Shown piece after piece: positions 10,601-21,745 of a stretch of DNA of 64,000 bases; positions within the stretch are counted from its first letter, which is position 1, and every line of letters starts with the position of its first letter. The notes below the pieces were generated by a model. The model saw only the letters and a list, made by a program, of their open reading frames with translations. It did no database searches and was not told the DNA's origin. Where the stretch lies: positions 46,209,937 to 46,273,936 of the forward strand of contig NC_080064.1 in NCBI RefSeq assembly GCF_949987535.1. Reading direction: 5' to 3'. The position numbers and the translations under genes were made by a program. This DNA comes from Balaenoptera acutorostrata. Taxonomy: Eukaryota > Chordata > Mammalia > Artiodactyla > Balaenopteridae.

Positions 10601-11810
10601 AGCTGATGGATGGGCTCAGGAGTCACAGCTCGTGGGAAGGGCAGGATCATTTGTCAGTAGGCAGATCAGCAGTGGGGCCCAGGTCTGTATATGTGAGGTG
10701 CTGGTGGGGCCCCGAGGTTCTGGCTGCCATCCTGGGCCAGGTCAGGGCAGGTGAGGCTGGGCCCAGACCCCAAACAGGTCCAGATTCTAGCATTTGACAG
10801 TAGATCTGAGCTGGGGGATCTTGAGCAATCAGGCAGTGGAGGTGCCCCAAGGCCCTGTGATGGGGGCTGAGTCGGGGCACAGGTTGTGGGGCTCTGGGAG
10901 TCCCACTCCTTTTGCTTCAAACCTTTTCTCTCTCTAAATGAAAGTGTTATTTTTGTTGATTATACATGATTACTGAGAAAGAAATCCAAACAATATGGAG
11001 GAAGTATGTCTTCCACGATCCCGTTCCCCAGACATCCTCATTCTTGAAAGTTTGGCTTATGTTCTGGTTCCCAGGGCCCCTGCCAAGATTCTACCTGCTC
11101 CGTGGGCTATCCTGGTGACCTCCCAAGAAATCCCCTTTTGGGCTGAAAAATAGTTTGATGCTATTCCTTCCAGGTGTGGTCAAACTCAAGGAATAGAAAA
11201 TTCCTACCCCCTCCCACCAACCTGTGGCCCCCCAGCCTATCCCCCTCACCCCACTGCCAGGGCTGGTTCCTAGGGTAGTCTGCCACTTTCATTCAGTAAG
11301 CTCAGGAACAAGCTGTAATGTCCCAGCTTCTGCTGGTTCGTTGTGTTGCCAAGAGCAGAAGCTGAATGGAAGGCTCTCGTTTAGCCAGGCCCTGCGTATT
11401 TGCAGATGCTGGCTCGAGGCCTGGGTGGCGGGTGGGGGGGCATAGGGGTGGAGGGGAGAGGAGGAAGGGCTCAATTGCTTGAAAAAGCAACAGGAATTGG
11501 GGTTGTGCATGGGCAGCTGGGCACAGGGGTGGAGAAAAACAAGGCCCAGGTGTGTGGGCGTGGGCTGCAGGAGTGTCTCCTCCTGTCTGCACTTCCCCTT
11601 GCAGCTGAGGTTGAAGGTGTGTTGGAACGAACACTCTTGGCTTCCCTCTCCACTCCTCTCGCTTGTTCCATATTGCGTGGGAGGAGGGGTGCTCCATCTG
11701 ATTGATACGATTGCAAGGAGCCTGACATCCGCGGACCTGGTTAGCCTGGGGCAGAATCACTGCTTTAAAATGCAGTGTCTTTGGAGACGCGGGGAGCGGG
11801 CTGTTTGACG
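10600..11810. other. Intergenic, no gene recognised
   Basis: Mostly unique. Overlapping ORFs of 70-150 codons occur on both strands around 11.3-11.8 kb without splice or domain support. Confidence 0.4.
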
Positions 11811-11811
11811 C

Positions 11812-11960
11812 TGCATATCAAATTATCCCATAACTAAGTGGCATAAAGCAACCCTGTATTCTGCTCACAGGTTCCCTGGATCACATTCTGGGAAGTTCTT
11901 GTTCGGGATCTCCTCAGGTGGAATGCAGGCAGCCTCTGGGGCAGATTCTCTCATTTTTTC
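11812..11960 (-). mobile_element. MaLR LTR-like fragment, antisense
   Basis: 'aaattatcccataactaagtgg', 'cataaagcaac' and 'ctgctcacaggttccctgg' correspond to the antisense 3' end of an MLT1-type LTR. The following 350 bp cannot be assigned. Confidence 0.5.
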
Positions 11961-12432
11961 CGGTGGTTGTTGGGGGGATGAGAGGGGGATCATCTTGCCA
12001 ACAAGTAGGGGAAGGTAGGTGCTCCCCCCCACCCCGTTCCCCAATCTTGCCTCCCCAGCAGTAAACTGAGTCTTCCTTCTGGCCCTCCTGGGGCTTCTGG
12101 TCCCCACAGGGCAGCAGGTGATGACGGGGCTCCCCTCCCTGCCCGCAGGAGCCCAGTGGGCTTGTAAGAGGAGCATGGCCTGAGAGAGGAACGCCGAGGG
12201 GAGTGGCTGGTGAGTGTCATGACAGCGATGCCTGACGTGGGCTTTGGAGACATTTCCTGCTCTGGCCCGTGTGCCTCTGCTGCCTGAGTACACATTACTA
12301 GACACCACAGTCTCGTGGTCCGGGGACTCAGGGTGCTGGTTGTGGAGGGAGGGGTGCATCGGGGCGGGAGCAGAACTCAGGGAGCAGGCAGTGTAGACTG
12401 CCCGGGGGTGGACAGGCCTCCAGTGAAGCATC

Positions 12433-12920
12433 CTGTGGTAGCCAGCCTCCAAGATGGCCTGCTGACCCATACCTCCTGTGCGGTTCTTTCCACACTGAAT
12501 CCGGGCTGGCCCCATGTGGCCAACAGAATAAGATGAAAGTGACCATGTGGCTCCCGAGACTGGTTCACAACAGGCATTGCAACTTCTGCCTTGGGTTCTT
12601 GGCTCTTCTGCTCTGGGGAAGCCAGCTGCCGGGCCGTGAGAACACTCGAGCAGCCCGTGGAGAAGCCCACATGGGGCAGAGCTGAGGCCCTGGGCCAACA
12701 GCCAGCACTCCCGGCCAGCCGCGGGAGCAGCAGGTCACCTCCAAAGTGGATCCTTGGACCTGGTCAAGCCTTCAGATGACTGCAGCCACGTGGGAGACCC
12801 AAGTGAGAATGGCCCAGCGTCCCGAAATCTTAACCCAGAGAATTTGGGAGCATAATAAAGTATTGTGTTGGGTCACCAAGTTTGGTGTGATTGGCTACAC
12901 AGCATATGATAACGGATAAC
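12433..12920 (+). mobile_element. MLT1-like solitary LTR (ERVL-MaLR)
   Basis: Nearly full length. It starts 'tgtggtagccagcctccaag', contains 'gaagccagctgcc', 'cagcccgtggagaagcccac' and 'caagccttcagatgactgc', has AATAAA near 12854, and ends 'gctacacagcatatgataacg'. No internal viral sequence is attached. Confidence 0.85.
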
Positions 12921-13410
12921 TTCTATCTCCAAATACTCCCTAGGAAGATGGCAAGATGATCCTTGAGAGGGAGAGGGTGGGGAGGACGATTAAACGAGAC
13001 AGAAAGATAGAGCTCTCCCATCCCCTCAGGAAGCTGGGGGAGAAACCAGCCTGGACCCTTCAGCATGGCACTCTCCAGGGTAATGTAAGAGGATTTTGTA
13101 CAGGTTTCCACAGTGAGTGGCATGAGAGTTCTTGTAGCATACTTAGGCCAGAGTTATATTATCAGAAAGAATATGTAGACACAGTGAGGGTTTTCGACAA
13201 GAAGCCAGTTTTTGAGGTGTGGAATTTGTGTGATTTTTTAGATGCTCGGGGAGGGAGTGAACTGTAATGGTTTCCAGGCCTTCCCTCTGGCCCTCCCTCA
13301 CCAAGGGATCCAAAGTTTCCGCCTCCCCTCAGCACATGACCTGGCAGAGAAGAAAATGCCTTTGACTGAGAAGATGCCAGGGGCTGAGAGATTCACAAGA
13401 CTCAAAAGCA

Positions 13411-13532
13411 GTTGTGGGAGGGATGTCCCTGGCGGTCCAGTGGTTAGGACTCCGCGCTTCCACTGCAGGGGGCACGGGTTCCATCCCTGGTCGGGGAACT
13501 AAGATCCCACATGAAAAAAAAGGGTTGTGGGA
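13411..13532 (+). mobile_element. CHR-type SINE, short form
   Basis: The TSD gttgtggga (13411-13419 and 13524-13532) frames a 104-bp body. The usual CGGCGCAGCC stretch before the tail is missing: the A-tail follows directly after gatcccacatg. Confidence 0.93.
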
Positions 13533-13659
13533 CACCTGAAACTCAGTGGGGCGAGGGGTGGCGCAGGGAGAGGCCTGGATTTTAGGAGGGGGAGAGGGAT
13601 GAAAGCCAGACAGAGAAGAAGAGCATTTGAAAAAGCATTCTACTAAAAACATTTGACAA

Positions 13660-14268
13660 TCATTGATTTAGCCAAACCCCCTCAGGCGTCCTGTACCCTT
13701 ATTTTATAGAAGAATGGGGGTAACTTAAGTTGTATTTTCCCATAAGCAGATCCTGAGACCAGGGTTCGAAGGCAAGCCTGTTTGAGAGGTGACCCCAGGA
13801 AGCAGGGAGGGGAGCAGGGGAGTGAGACAGGGCGGGGAAGGCAGCCAGGAAAGGGCGTGTTATGGCCAGAACAGGCCCCACTTTGTCGTGCCACCATGGG
13901 GCCAGGAAGTTGGCATTTATCCTCCACCTCCCATTGGTCCTTCCTTGTCTGGGGCTGCTCCTGGGCCCTCCTGGACTGTCCCCTACCACATCTGGGCAGA
14001 GAGAAGCCTGGGGAGAGTTGCGCTGAGGCTTGCTGCCTGTCCTGGAGTGAGTGCAAAGGGGCATGGGGGCCCCCCATGGATGGAGCAGGCGCCTCTCACG
14101 GAGTCCCCAGCCTGGAGGCCTTTCCCAGGCAGTCAGGAGGCCCTGGTGGCCCAGACTCCTGATTGGTGGACAGCAGAACTGGGGAAGGTGATTCATTGAA
14201 GACTGGATGCCTGGAGAGTGCTGCCGGGTGCTTGTCTGTGGGGGAAGGGCTCAAGGAGGAAGGGAGAG
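13660..14268. other. Intergenic, no gene recognised
   Basis: Unique-looking GC-rich DNA. Frames of 126-165 codons lie on both strands at 13.68-14.20 kb but overlap one another and show no conserved domain. Confidence 0.4.
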
Positions 14269-14397
14269 GAATTGGTTCAAATCCCGGCTCAATCCCTTAC
14301 TCACTGGATAATTTTTATTAGGCTTATCTCCTTTCTCAGCCTCAGTTTCCTTAGCTCCAAAACGAGGCTGATACTTCCTACCCTTCCGACCTTGAAT
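14268..14397 (+). mobile_element. MIR SINE fragment
   Basis: 'ggttcaaatcccggctcaa', 'cttactcactgg' and 'ctcagcctcagtttccttag' follow MIR order. It ends at the TSD of the adjacent hAT element. Confidence 0.8.
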
Positions 14398-14757
14398 GCT
14401 TAGAACGGCGGTCCCCAGCCTTTTTGGCACCGGGGACTGGTTTCGTGGAAGACCATTTTTCCACTGAGGGGGGGCGGGGGATGGTTTCGGGATGATTCAA
14501 GTGCAATACATTTATTGTGCACTTTATTTCTACTATTATTACATTATAATATATAATGAAATAATTATACAATTTACCATGATGTTGACTTGAGGTGGAG
14601 CTCAGGCAGTAATGCGAGCGATGGGGAATGGCTGTAAATACAGATGAAGTTTTGCTTGCTCGTCTGCCACTCACCTCCTGCTGTGTGGCCCAGTTCCTAA
14701 CAGACCGTGGACTGGTACCGGTCCGTGGCCCAGGGGTTGGTGACCCTTGGCTTATAA
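14398..14757. mobile_element. Non-autonomous hAT-type DNA transposon with 8-bp TSD
   Basis: The body at 14406-14749 has imperfect terminal inverted repeats: cggcggtccccagcc at the left, and ggttggtgacccttg at the right, whose complement begins caagggtcaccaacc. It is flanked by 8-bp duplications gcttagaa (14398-14405) and gcttataa (14750-14757), 7 of 8 identical. An 8-bp TSD and CAG-like ends are hallmarks of the hAT superfamily. The 344-bp body encodes no transposase, so it is MITE-like. The centre is AT-rich. Confidence 0.85.
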
Positions 14758-15640
14758 GAACATTGTAGTGGGTATTGGTAGCTTGCCTCATAATCCTCTG
14801 TCCATTCCCCCTTCTTCTGGCAACATTTGGGGCTCTACCTGTCCCCACTCTGTTCAAGAGGTTTGGCTGGAGCTCCACCCCCGGATCCAGCCAATCTGAG
14901 CATGGCATCCTGCTGGCTGTGGAGACTGGTTCAGAGACAGGCGTGCCTGAGCCCATCCAAGCACAGCCAATCCCAGTGCTTCTGTAGGAGCTCTTGGAAA
15001 AGCTTCTCTTTCCTGGTGGACTAGAATCTGAGAGGAAGAGAAGCTTATTACCAAGTGCAGCTTTAGAACAAAGCCAGCACACACACGGGATAGACTAAGA
15101 ACAAGAGACAAAGAGAGGCAGGTCCTAATGATGTTGCTTGAACCCCTGAATCAAGCTGTGCCTGAAGCTGTGGTACCCCTTGCCTTCTCTGTATCCGAGA
15201 CAATATATTCCCTCTGCTGAAATTTGTTTGTGTTGGATTTTCTGTCACTTGCAACAGAAAGACTTTTTTTTAACCATTTTAAAAAAATTTATTTTATTTT
15301 ATATTTTATTTATTTATTTTTGGCTGCGTTGGGTCTTCGTTGCCGCACGCGGGTTTTCTCTAGTTGCGGCGAGCGGGGGTTACTCTTTGTTGCGGTGCGC
15401 AGGCTTCTCACTGCGGTGGCTTCTCTTGTTGCAAAGCACAGGCTCTAGGCACTTGAGCTTCAGTAGTTGTGGCGCACAGGCTCAGTAGTTGTGGTGCACG
15501 GGCTTAGTTGCTCCGTGGCATGCGGGATCTTCCCAGACAAGGGCTTGAACCCGTGTCCCCTGCCTTGGCAGGCAGATTCTTAACCACTGCGCCACCAGGG
15601 AAGCCCTAACAGAAGGACTTTTAACTGATAGAAATTGCAG
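14758..15640 (+). mobile_element. LTR-like segment (ERVL/MaLR type), interrupted by a SINE
   Basis: The 3' end reads 'aatatattccctctgctgaa', 'gtgttggattttctgtcac' and 'ttgcaacagaaagac...ttttaactgatag', the style of an ERVL-type LTR terminus. The 5' part (14770-15180) is less certain. It is split by the SINE at 15268-15606. Confidence 0.5.
15253..15622 (-). mobile_element. CHR-type SINE, long form
   Basis: The TSD aacagaaagactttt at 15253-15267 and aacagaaggactttt at 15608-15622 (one mismatch). The antisense body of about 340 bp is complete from tail to head. Confidence 0.95.
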
Positions 15641-16460
15641 AAGCTGCAAGTTTTTGTTTATTTGTTGGCTTAAAAGAGTGTTTGAAACCATACAGTCCTA
15701 GCCCAGAGGAATTCTCTGAAGTGTTTATCGAATAGGTAGATAAATGAATCACCTAACTGTGGTCTCCTATTATTACTTTGGTCAATGGACATGAGAATTG
15801 GTAAACGGAGACGCTGGAAGAGGGGTGTTGGAGAATTTTCTTGTTTTTCCCTAAAATCAGAGGAACTTTCATTCTTGTTTTGTGGGGTAGGCCAAACCCT
15901 GCCATCATTATTAGCATGACGAAGGGTGTGAAGGGCCAGGGCAGGACCTCAGGGAGAAGGCCTGAGAGAGGAGGCGAGAGTCCTTTGCAGGGAGTCAAGG
16001 GGTTCATCTTACGCTTTTGGGCCCAGCCCCTGGAATGCAGGAAGAAAGAGGGAGCGTGGAACATGGGGAAAGTTTGGGCTCTTGATCCAGACAGCCAGGT
16101 TGAATGCTTGCTCTTCTGGTGACAGCCTATGTCCCTCTGTCTGCCTCACCGAGCTGTGAGCTCAGATCTTTACCTTGTGTCCCGAATGCCAGGCTTGGCA
16201 CAGAGGTGGCCTCAGAGCAGACTCATGGGACGAAGCCGAGGATGACAGGAGATCCCTTTCCCAGTGAGAATGACATTTGTGGTAGAGTCCCAAGTGTGTG
16301 CCTCCCTCTCCTCCCATCAATGCTCTTTCTCATCAGTGTTCAATTTTTCTTCTCATCTTTGTGGCACAAATGTTCTCCTCACTCCTTAAGCAGTTGGTCC
16401 CCCTAAAAGAGGTTGTTTTCCCAAGAAACAATTGGTTGTTTCCACCAATTGCAAACAGAT
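15640..16460. other. Intergenic, no gene recognised
   Basis: No repeat family or coding gene was recognised. Overlapping frames of 93-103 codons on both strands are not supported. Confidence 0.4.
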
Positions 16461-16744
16461 GAAAACCCCCTTGCCTGGGACTTCTCTGGTGGTCCAGTAA
16501 GACTCGGTGCTCCCAATTCAGGGGGCCAGGGTTCAGTCCCTGGTCAGGGAACTAGATCCAGCATGCACGCCACAACTAAGAAGTCTGCATGCCACAGCTG
16601 AAAGATCCTGCATGCTGCAACTAAAGATCCCACATGCTGCAACTAAGGCCCGGAGCAGCCAAAATAAATAAATAAATAAACAAATTTAAAAGAATAAATA
16701 AATTTTAAAAATATATATTAAAAAGAAAGAAAACCCCCCTTTCC
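16461..16744 (+). mobile_element. CHR-type SINE variant with repeated middle unit
   Basis: The TSD gaaaacccccttgcc (16461-16475) is repeated imperfectly at 16729-16744. The middle contains repeats of the phrase 'gcatgctgcaactaaagatcc' type, a unit arrangement different from the common long form. The A-rich tail is unusually long. Confidence 0.85.
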
Positions 16745-16781
16745 CTTCCCCTGACCCCTGCTGCATGTGTCATGGAGGTGT

Positions 16782-16960
16782 AGGAATTAGCCTCACCTTT
16801 GCTACTTACCAGCTGTGTGGCCTTGGGCAAGTGTCTTGGCTTCTCTGAGCCTCAGTTTCCTCATCTGTGAAGTGAAGATAACTCATTCTTTGTGGGGTTA
16901 TGTGAAGGTTAAATGAAATAACTTATGTGGAAGGGCTGAGCACAGTGCTTACCATTAAAG
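16782..16960 (+). mobile_element. MIR SINE
   Basis: 'ccagctgtgtggccttgggc', 'gcctcagtttcctcatctg' and 'aggttaaatgaaataa' give a clear, nearly complete MIR. Confidence 0.9.
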
Positions 16961-17057
16961 TTGGGTGCAATAAGAGAGAATTCCCACCCTCCAGCCTCCA
17001 ATGAAGGTAGGACTTGAAGAAAATGTCTGTGCATTGATTCCACATGACCCCACGTGT

Positions 17058-17218
17058 CCGTGTGTGTGTGTGTGTCCACGTGTGTGCATGTGTACTGTGC
17101 TTATGGGTATGTGCATGCTGTGTTTGTGAGCACGTAAGTGTGTGTGTAAACAGAAATGTGCATATACGAACGTGTGCTTCTCTGTGTGCATGAGTGTGTG
17201 TGGGTGCGCGCGTGTGTT
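17058..17218. repeat. Degenerate (TG/CATG)n tract
   Basis: About 160 bp of alternating TG/CA with interruptions (tgtgtgtgtgtgtccacgtgtg and following). The His/Thr-rich minus-strand ORFs over it are repeat artefacts. Confidence 0.9.
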
Positions 17219-17259
17219 TTCCCAGCACTATTAGTGGAAAGCCGTTAAGTATGCTTTAT

Positions 17260-17560
17260 GGCAGCAGCAGCAGCAGTTCTGTCCCCCCAGCCATTAAGCT
17301 GCCTCCCTCCTCTCATCTGGGGGTGGGGAGCTGCTGCAGCCTTGGCGCCCTCCCTCCCCCGCCCCTGCATGCTGAGTGAGCACCGTCGCCCCCCTCTCTC
17401 ACCATATGCCTGTCTTTTACAGTTCTTTGGTGCGTGGTGCCCATCGAGTGGGTAATTAGCTAAATGAATTAATTGACATCCATACACGTAATTAGCAAAT
17501 GGTTATAAGCAGCTATTCTCCTTGGGATGTCTAAAATTTCTAGGGGTCAGACGCTGGGGG
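17260..17560. promoter_or_regulatory. Candidate conserved noncoding element with clustered TAATTA motifs
   Basis: A GC-rich part (cagcagcagcagcag and C-runs) precedes 17448-17530, where gggtaattagctaaatg, aattaattgacatcc, acgtaattagcaaatgg and ttataagcagc occur within 80 bp. Four ATTA/TAAT cores in non-repeat DNA is unusual for this window. The enhancer role is an inference. Confidence 0.4.
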
Positions 17561-17724
17561 GGGGGCAGGGGGAGGGTTCGTGATGTTTTAAGGAGGAATA
17601 AAAGCAGCCAGTGTGAGTGCCAAGGACCAGGACGGGCCTGGGGTGCTCTCCAGGCTCAGTGGCCTGGCTGTGGTGGGGGAGAGGGGCCAGGAAGGAGGGG
17701 AGAGGGGTCCATGAACTTGGTCAG

Positions 17725-17900
17725 GGGAAACTGACTCCTAAGGCACTGGGAGTCAGGAGGCCTGGGGTTCCTGCCCCATCCATGTGACTTTCTCTGTGAC
17801 CCTGGGTAAGTCTCTTCTCTCTGGGCCACAGTCTCCACTTCCAAGAGGAATGGATGGGACCAGCTGTCTCTTAGGACTCTCCCAGTTCTGACTTTCTTCT
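17725..17900 (+). mobile_element. MIR SINE, diverged
   Basis: 'gggagtcaggaggcctggg', 'tgtgaccctgggtaagtctc' and 'gggccacagtctccacttcc' are MIR-like. Confidence 0.7.
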
Positions 17901-18080
17901 CTACTTTAAGCCAAACTTTCTAACAGCAAACAGGGTTGTGCAAAGATGGAGCCATGTGCCCCCTTCTTCATTCCAGAGCACGGCGTCACCATACTCTCTC
18001 TCACCTGTAGGTCTGGGTACATGCTGTGCCCTCTGCTCCAAATGCCCTTGTCCACCTTCTCTGCCTTTCAGGTCGTCCAG

Positions 18081-18290
18081 AGCAGCGCGGTCCAATAGAA
18101 CTTTCTGAAATGATGGAAATACCCCATACAGTAGCCACGAGCCACATGTAGAGATTGAGCACTTGAAATGTGACTAATGCAACTGAGGAATTGGATTTTA
18201 AATTTATTCACTTTTAATTTATTTACATTTAAATAGCCACAAGTGGTTCGTGGCTATTGTATTGGACAGCACAGCTCTAGATCTTTTAAG
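18081..18290. mobile_element. hAT-like short DNA transposon (MER family)
   Basis: Terminal inverted repeats can be read: cgcggtccaatagaactttc at the left and ctattgtattggacagcac at the right. Internal 'gagcacttgaaatgtgac' and 'taaatagccacaagtgg' are typical of a common mammalian hAT MITE. I could not fit an exact 8-bp TSD. Confidence 0.7.
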
Positions 18291-18299
18291 ATCCAGTTG

Positions 18300-18900
18300 A
18301 TTCATTTATTTGTTTACTAAGTCATTCATTCATCCAACAAAATTTATTGAGTGCCTGCTGGAGCTAGGCACGGAGGAGACTACCAAGAATAGGCAGGCAT
18401 GACCCCTGCCCTCATGACGCATTTGTAATGGGAAGGAATTGGAGGGAGAGAAGAGAGAAAAACAAATGGACAAAATAATTGGGAATTATAATAAGAGCTA
18501 TGAAAGAAATCAACTAGGGGTTGAGACAGAGACTAGAAAGCCCAGGGAAGACCTTCTTTAGATGGGGTGGTCAGAAAACGTGTTTCTGAGGAGGTGTCAT
18601 TTAAGCTGGGACCCAAGGGATGAGAATGAGCCCTCCAGGGAGAGAGTGGAGGAGGGGTGCTCTAGGCACTAAGGTCAGGAGGCAGGAAGAGCTGGTAAGT
18701 CTGCAAAAAATCAGTGGGGTTGGGGTGTGAAGAGTGTCAGGGTGAGGCCAGGAAGTGGGGGCAGGTGCCTGATGGAGAGGCCACGGGGAGGGCTATGGAT
18801 TTTGTGGTAAGAGTGGCGGAGGTCCCTGAGGGGGCCTAGGCAGAGACGTGGCACCATGAATGAGCATCTTCAGAAGCTGACATGGCTGCTCCAAAGGGGC
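18300..18900 (+). mobile_element. L2 LINE 3' region
   Basis: 'tcattcattcatccaacaaaa', 'tttattgagtgcctgctgg', 'gaccttctttagatggggtgg' and 'aggtgtcatttaagctggg' reproduce the L2 3' series. No ORF remains. Confidence 0.85.
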
Positions 18901-19380
18901 CAGTGGAGGGGGCCCTAAGGGAAGCCAGGGGATGGTCATCTAGAGGAGGGCACCTGGCCAGGGTGGTACAAGGACAGCTCATAGTCACTTCCACCAGGAA
19001 GCTTTCCCTGGCTCCCCCAGGCTAGACCAGGCACCTCTCTGTGATTATGTCACCCCCCAGGCCTAACTCTGCCACGGCACTTTCACCACTTGTCATCACC
19101 TGTTATGGTCGGACCTCCCCACCATGGGATCACATCTGATTCTGCATCCCCACCTCAGCAGAGGGCCTGGTGCAGAGTGGGTGCTCAGGCAGGACAGCCC
19201 CTCCCCAGCTCAGCCGGGGTGTCCTCCATCTCGTGGGAAGAGGCCACCTGGGAAGGTGACAGTGGTGGTGGGAGAGATGTCTGAGTCCCTGCCTTCTCTA
19301 CTATCCCTGCTGCCTCATGTGCTGCACTTTGCGGTTTACAGAGCCTCTTTCCCATCCATGGCCTCAGTTGTCTCTCCAAA
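18900..19380. other. Intergenic, no gene recognised
   Basis: Unrecognised. A short degraded MIR/L2-like stretch ('gtgattatgtcac', 'gctagaccag') lies at 18980-19100. Confidence 0.4.
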
Positions 19381-19382
19381 CA

Positions 19383-19465
19383 GCCCTGAGAATTAGGTGG
19401 AGCAGTAACCCTCATCTACCCATTTTATAGATGGACAGACAGGATCCCAGGGGGACCAAGTACCT
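19383..19465 (-). mobile_element. MIR fragment, antisense
   Basis: 'ctcatctacccattttatag' and 'atggacagacagg' are an antisense MIR core remnant. Confidence 0.65.
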
Positions 19466-19514
19466 TAGCCTGGAGCAGAAGTCCTCAACCTCTTTGGAAG
19501 TTACAGATTACGGA

Positions 19515-19720
19515 GGTTCAGTGTATAGCTTTCAGGTCGGACAGACTGGGTTTGAATGCTGGCCGTTAATTTCTTAGCTGTGTGACTTCAGGCAAAGTAC
19601 TTAACCTCTCTGAGAATTAGTGTCCTTATCCGTAAAATGGGGGAATAACCGCATCTATTTCCCAGGGTGGTTGTGGGACTTGTAAAGTGCTCAGGGGAGT
19701 TCCTGGCACATAAGAAGCAT
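19515..19720 (+). mobile_element. MIR SINE
   Basis: 'cggacagactgggtttgaat', 'agctgtgtgacttcaggcaa', 'tccttatccgtaaaatggg' and 'ttcctggcacataagaag' form a nearly complete MIR. Confidence 0.92.
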
Positions 19721-20105
19721 TTAGAACTTTTTGCAATGGTTGTTTGGGAATCTGATGGAAGTTATGTACATCCACAAAATGCATATACAGTTTCAGAAGA
19801 TTTACAGAGCTCCTGGAGCTCAGCCATGCATGCCTTGGTGACCATGGACCCCAGGTTAAGAAAATGTAATAAGAAAGACCCTAGTAGCAAGAGAGGTATC
19901 TAAGGAATAAAGTGTCTAAGGAAAAAAAGATGTGTAAGACTAACATGGAAAAAAATTTTAACACTTAACCAAGGGACATTAAAAACTACTTAAATGCAAA
20001 GACTTAACATTGATAAGGGTATCATTTGTCCCCAAGTCAATATATTAATATATAAATATATTTAACGCAACTCTAACGTTCCAACAGGGATTTCTATGGA
20101 ATTTG

Positions 20106-20153
20106 AGATATAGATAGATAGATAGATATAGATAGATATAGATATAGATAAAG
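20106..20153. repeat. (GATA)n/(GATATA)n microsatellite
   Basis: About 48 bp of tagatagata/gatatagata units embedded in old L1 sequence. Confidence 0.95.
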
Positions 20154-20374
20154 ATCCAAAAAACAGCCAAGCCCTTTCTGAAGAAAAATAAGGTGGGTAG
20201 ACTTGCCCTACCAGGTATCAGTATTTGTTATAAAGCTCTAATAGTTAAAACAGTGTGGGTAGGCTCAGGAATGGACAAATTGACCAGTGTAATAGAATTG
20301 AGAGCCTGACATAGAACTCTGCATTTAATCTGCATGATGGAAGCAAAAGGCAGTTACCAGGTGGTTCAAACTAT

Positions 20375-20480
20375 GGCAGATTCCAGAGCCAGACTGCCTG
20401 GCTTTGAATCCTGGCTTTGACACTTACAGGCTGTGTGATCTTGGGCAAATTGCTGAATCTCTCTGGCCTCAGTTTCCCCA
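20375..20480 (+). mobile_element. MIR SINE
   Basis: 'agactgcctggctttgaatc', 'ggctgtgtgatcttgggc' and 'cctcagtttcccca' are visible within the old L1. Confidence 0.85.
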
Positions 20481-20689
20481 GGGGGGAAAGAGGGGCTATT
20501 CAATAAATGGAAGTGGACAACTTAGTTGTTGATATGGAAAAATGAAACAATTCATACCCAACTTCTTACCAAAAAGTCAATTTCAAATGAGTTAAGTACT
20601 TAAAGGTCCAAAGCAACACTTTGAAACATTGAGAAGAAAATGTAAGTGAACATCATTCTGACTTTGGGGTAGTTTTTTAAAGAGACCTC

Positions 20690-21133
20690 AAAAGCACTAA
20701 CCATGGGACTTCCCTGGTGGTGCAATGGTTAAGAATCCGCCTGCCAAAGCAGGGGTCATGGGTTCGAACCCTGGTCCGGGAAGATCCCACATGCCATGGA
20801 GCAACTGAGCCCATGTGCCACAACTAATGAGCCTGTGCTCTAGAGCCCGTGAGCCACAACTACTGAGCCTGCGTGCCACAACTACTGAAGCCCGCACGCC
20901 TAGAGCCTGTGCTCCTCAACAAGAGAAGCCACCGCAGTGAGAAGCCTGTGCACTGCAACAAAGAGTAGCCCCTGCTCGCCGCAACTAGAGAAAGCCTGCA
21001 CGCAGCAACAAAGACCCAATGCAGTCAAAAATAAATAAATAAATACAATAAATAAAACTTTAAAAAATAAATTAATTAAATAAATTTTTAAAAATAATAA
21101 ATTTTAAAAAAATTTTAAAAAAGCACTAACCAT
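20690..21133 (+). mobile_element. CHR-type SINE, long form
   Basis: A perfect 15-bp TSD aaaagcactaaccat at 20690-20704 and 21119-21133. The body is 414 bp because of a long AT-rich tail. The insertion splits the old L1. Confidence 0.97.
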
Positions 21134-21745
21134 AAAACACTGATATATTTGACTATATTAAAACGCAGAACTCCTTTTTCTCAAAAGAAATCTTGAAGGA
21201 AGTAAAGTACTACAAACACAAGAACATATTTTCAATACATATAGTAGCTAAAAGATAAGTATCAAGAACATGCAAAATTGGTAAGAAAGAGAAACAAGCC
21301 CAATCAAAAAATGGGAAAGAAATATATGGCTAGGCATTTCTTAGAGAAGGAAACATGTATGGCCAATAAACAACTGAAGAGATGCTCAACTTACTAGTAA
21401 TCATGGAAACAAAAGTCAAGACAACAAAATGTCATTTTACAACATTTGATTGGCCAAAATCAGAAGCCTGACGATTGGAGTGAGTGTGGATCGTGGGATT
21501 GCTTACATGTCACTTGTGAGTACACAAATTGATACAACCACTTTGAAAAACAAGTTATTATTATTTTGTAACTTTGGACATTTTCATACCCTATACCCCA
21601 GCAATTCTAGTAGGTATATACCCACTCCTAGGTATATACTCCTTGTATTGCACCAGGAGTCATGTAGGAGAATATTCATAACAGCAATCTGTAATAGAAA
21701 AATAACAACAAACCTCCTCCTCCAAGCAAGGGAATGATAAATACA
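21134..21745 (+). mobile_element. Ancient L1 fragment, sense (continuation)
   Basis: 'gactatattaaaacgcagaa', 'caaaaaatgggaaagaa', 'gagatgctcaacttactag' and 'ccccagcaattctagtagg' are degraded L1 ORF2-3' sequence continuing from before the SINE. Confidence 0.75.

Larger units (their letters stand above)
19920..20690 (+). mobile_element. Ancient L1 ORF2 fragment, sense, interrupted
   Basis: Old L1 wording in order: 'ttaacattgataagggtatc', 'cagccaagccctttctgaag', 'aggtatcagtatttgttataaagc' and 'tggacaaattgaccagtg'. A (GATA)n tract and a MIR (20375-20480) sit inside it. It continues after the SINE at 20705. Confidence 0.75.

Noticed and set aside
11865..12698. 277-codon minus-strand ORF, the longest in the window
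   Set aside because: It runs antisense through the MLT1 LTR and unrelated DNA, has no domain, a composition typical of GC-rich noise and no splice context.
14378..15082. 234-codon minus-strand ORF
   Set aside because: It crosses the end of a MIR, the whole hAT MITE and an LTR-like segment; chance frame, not a transposase.
17058..17218. His/Thr-rich protein-like minus-strand frame
   Set aside because: Direct translation of a degenerate TG/CA microsatellite.
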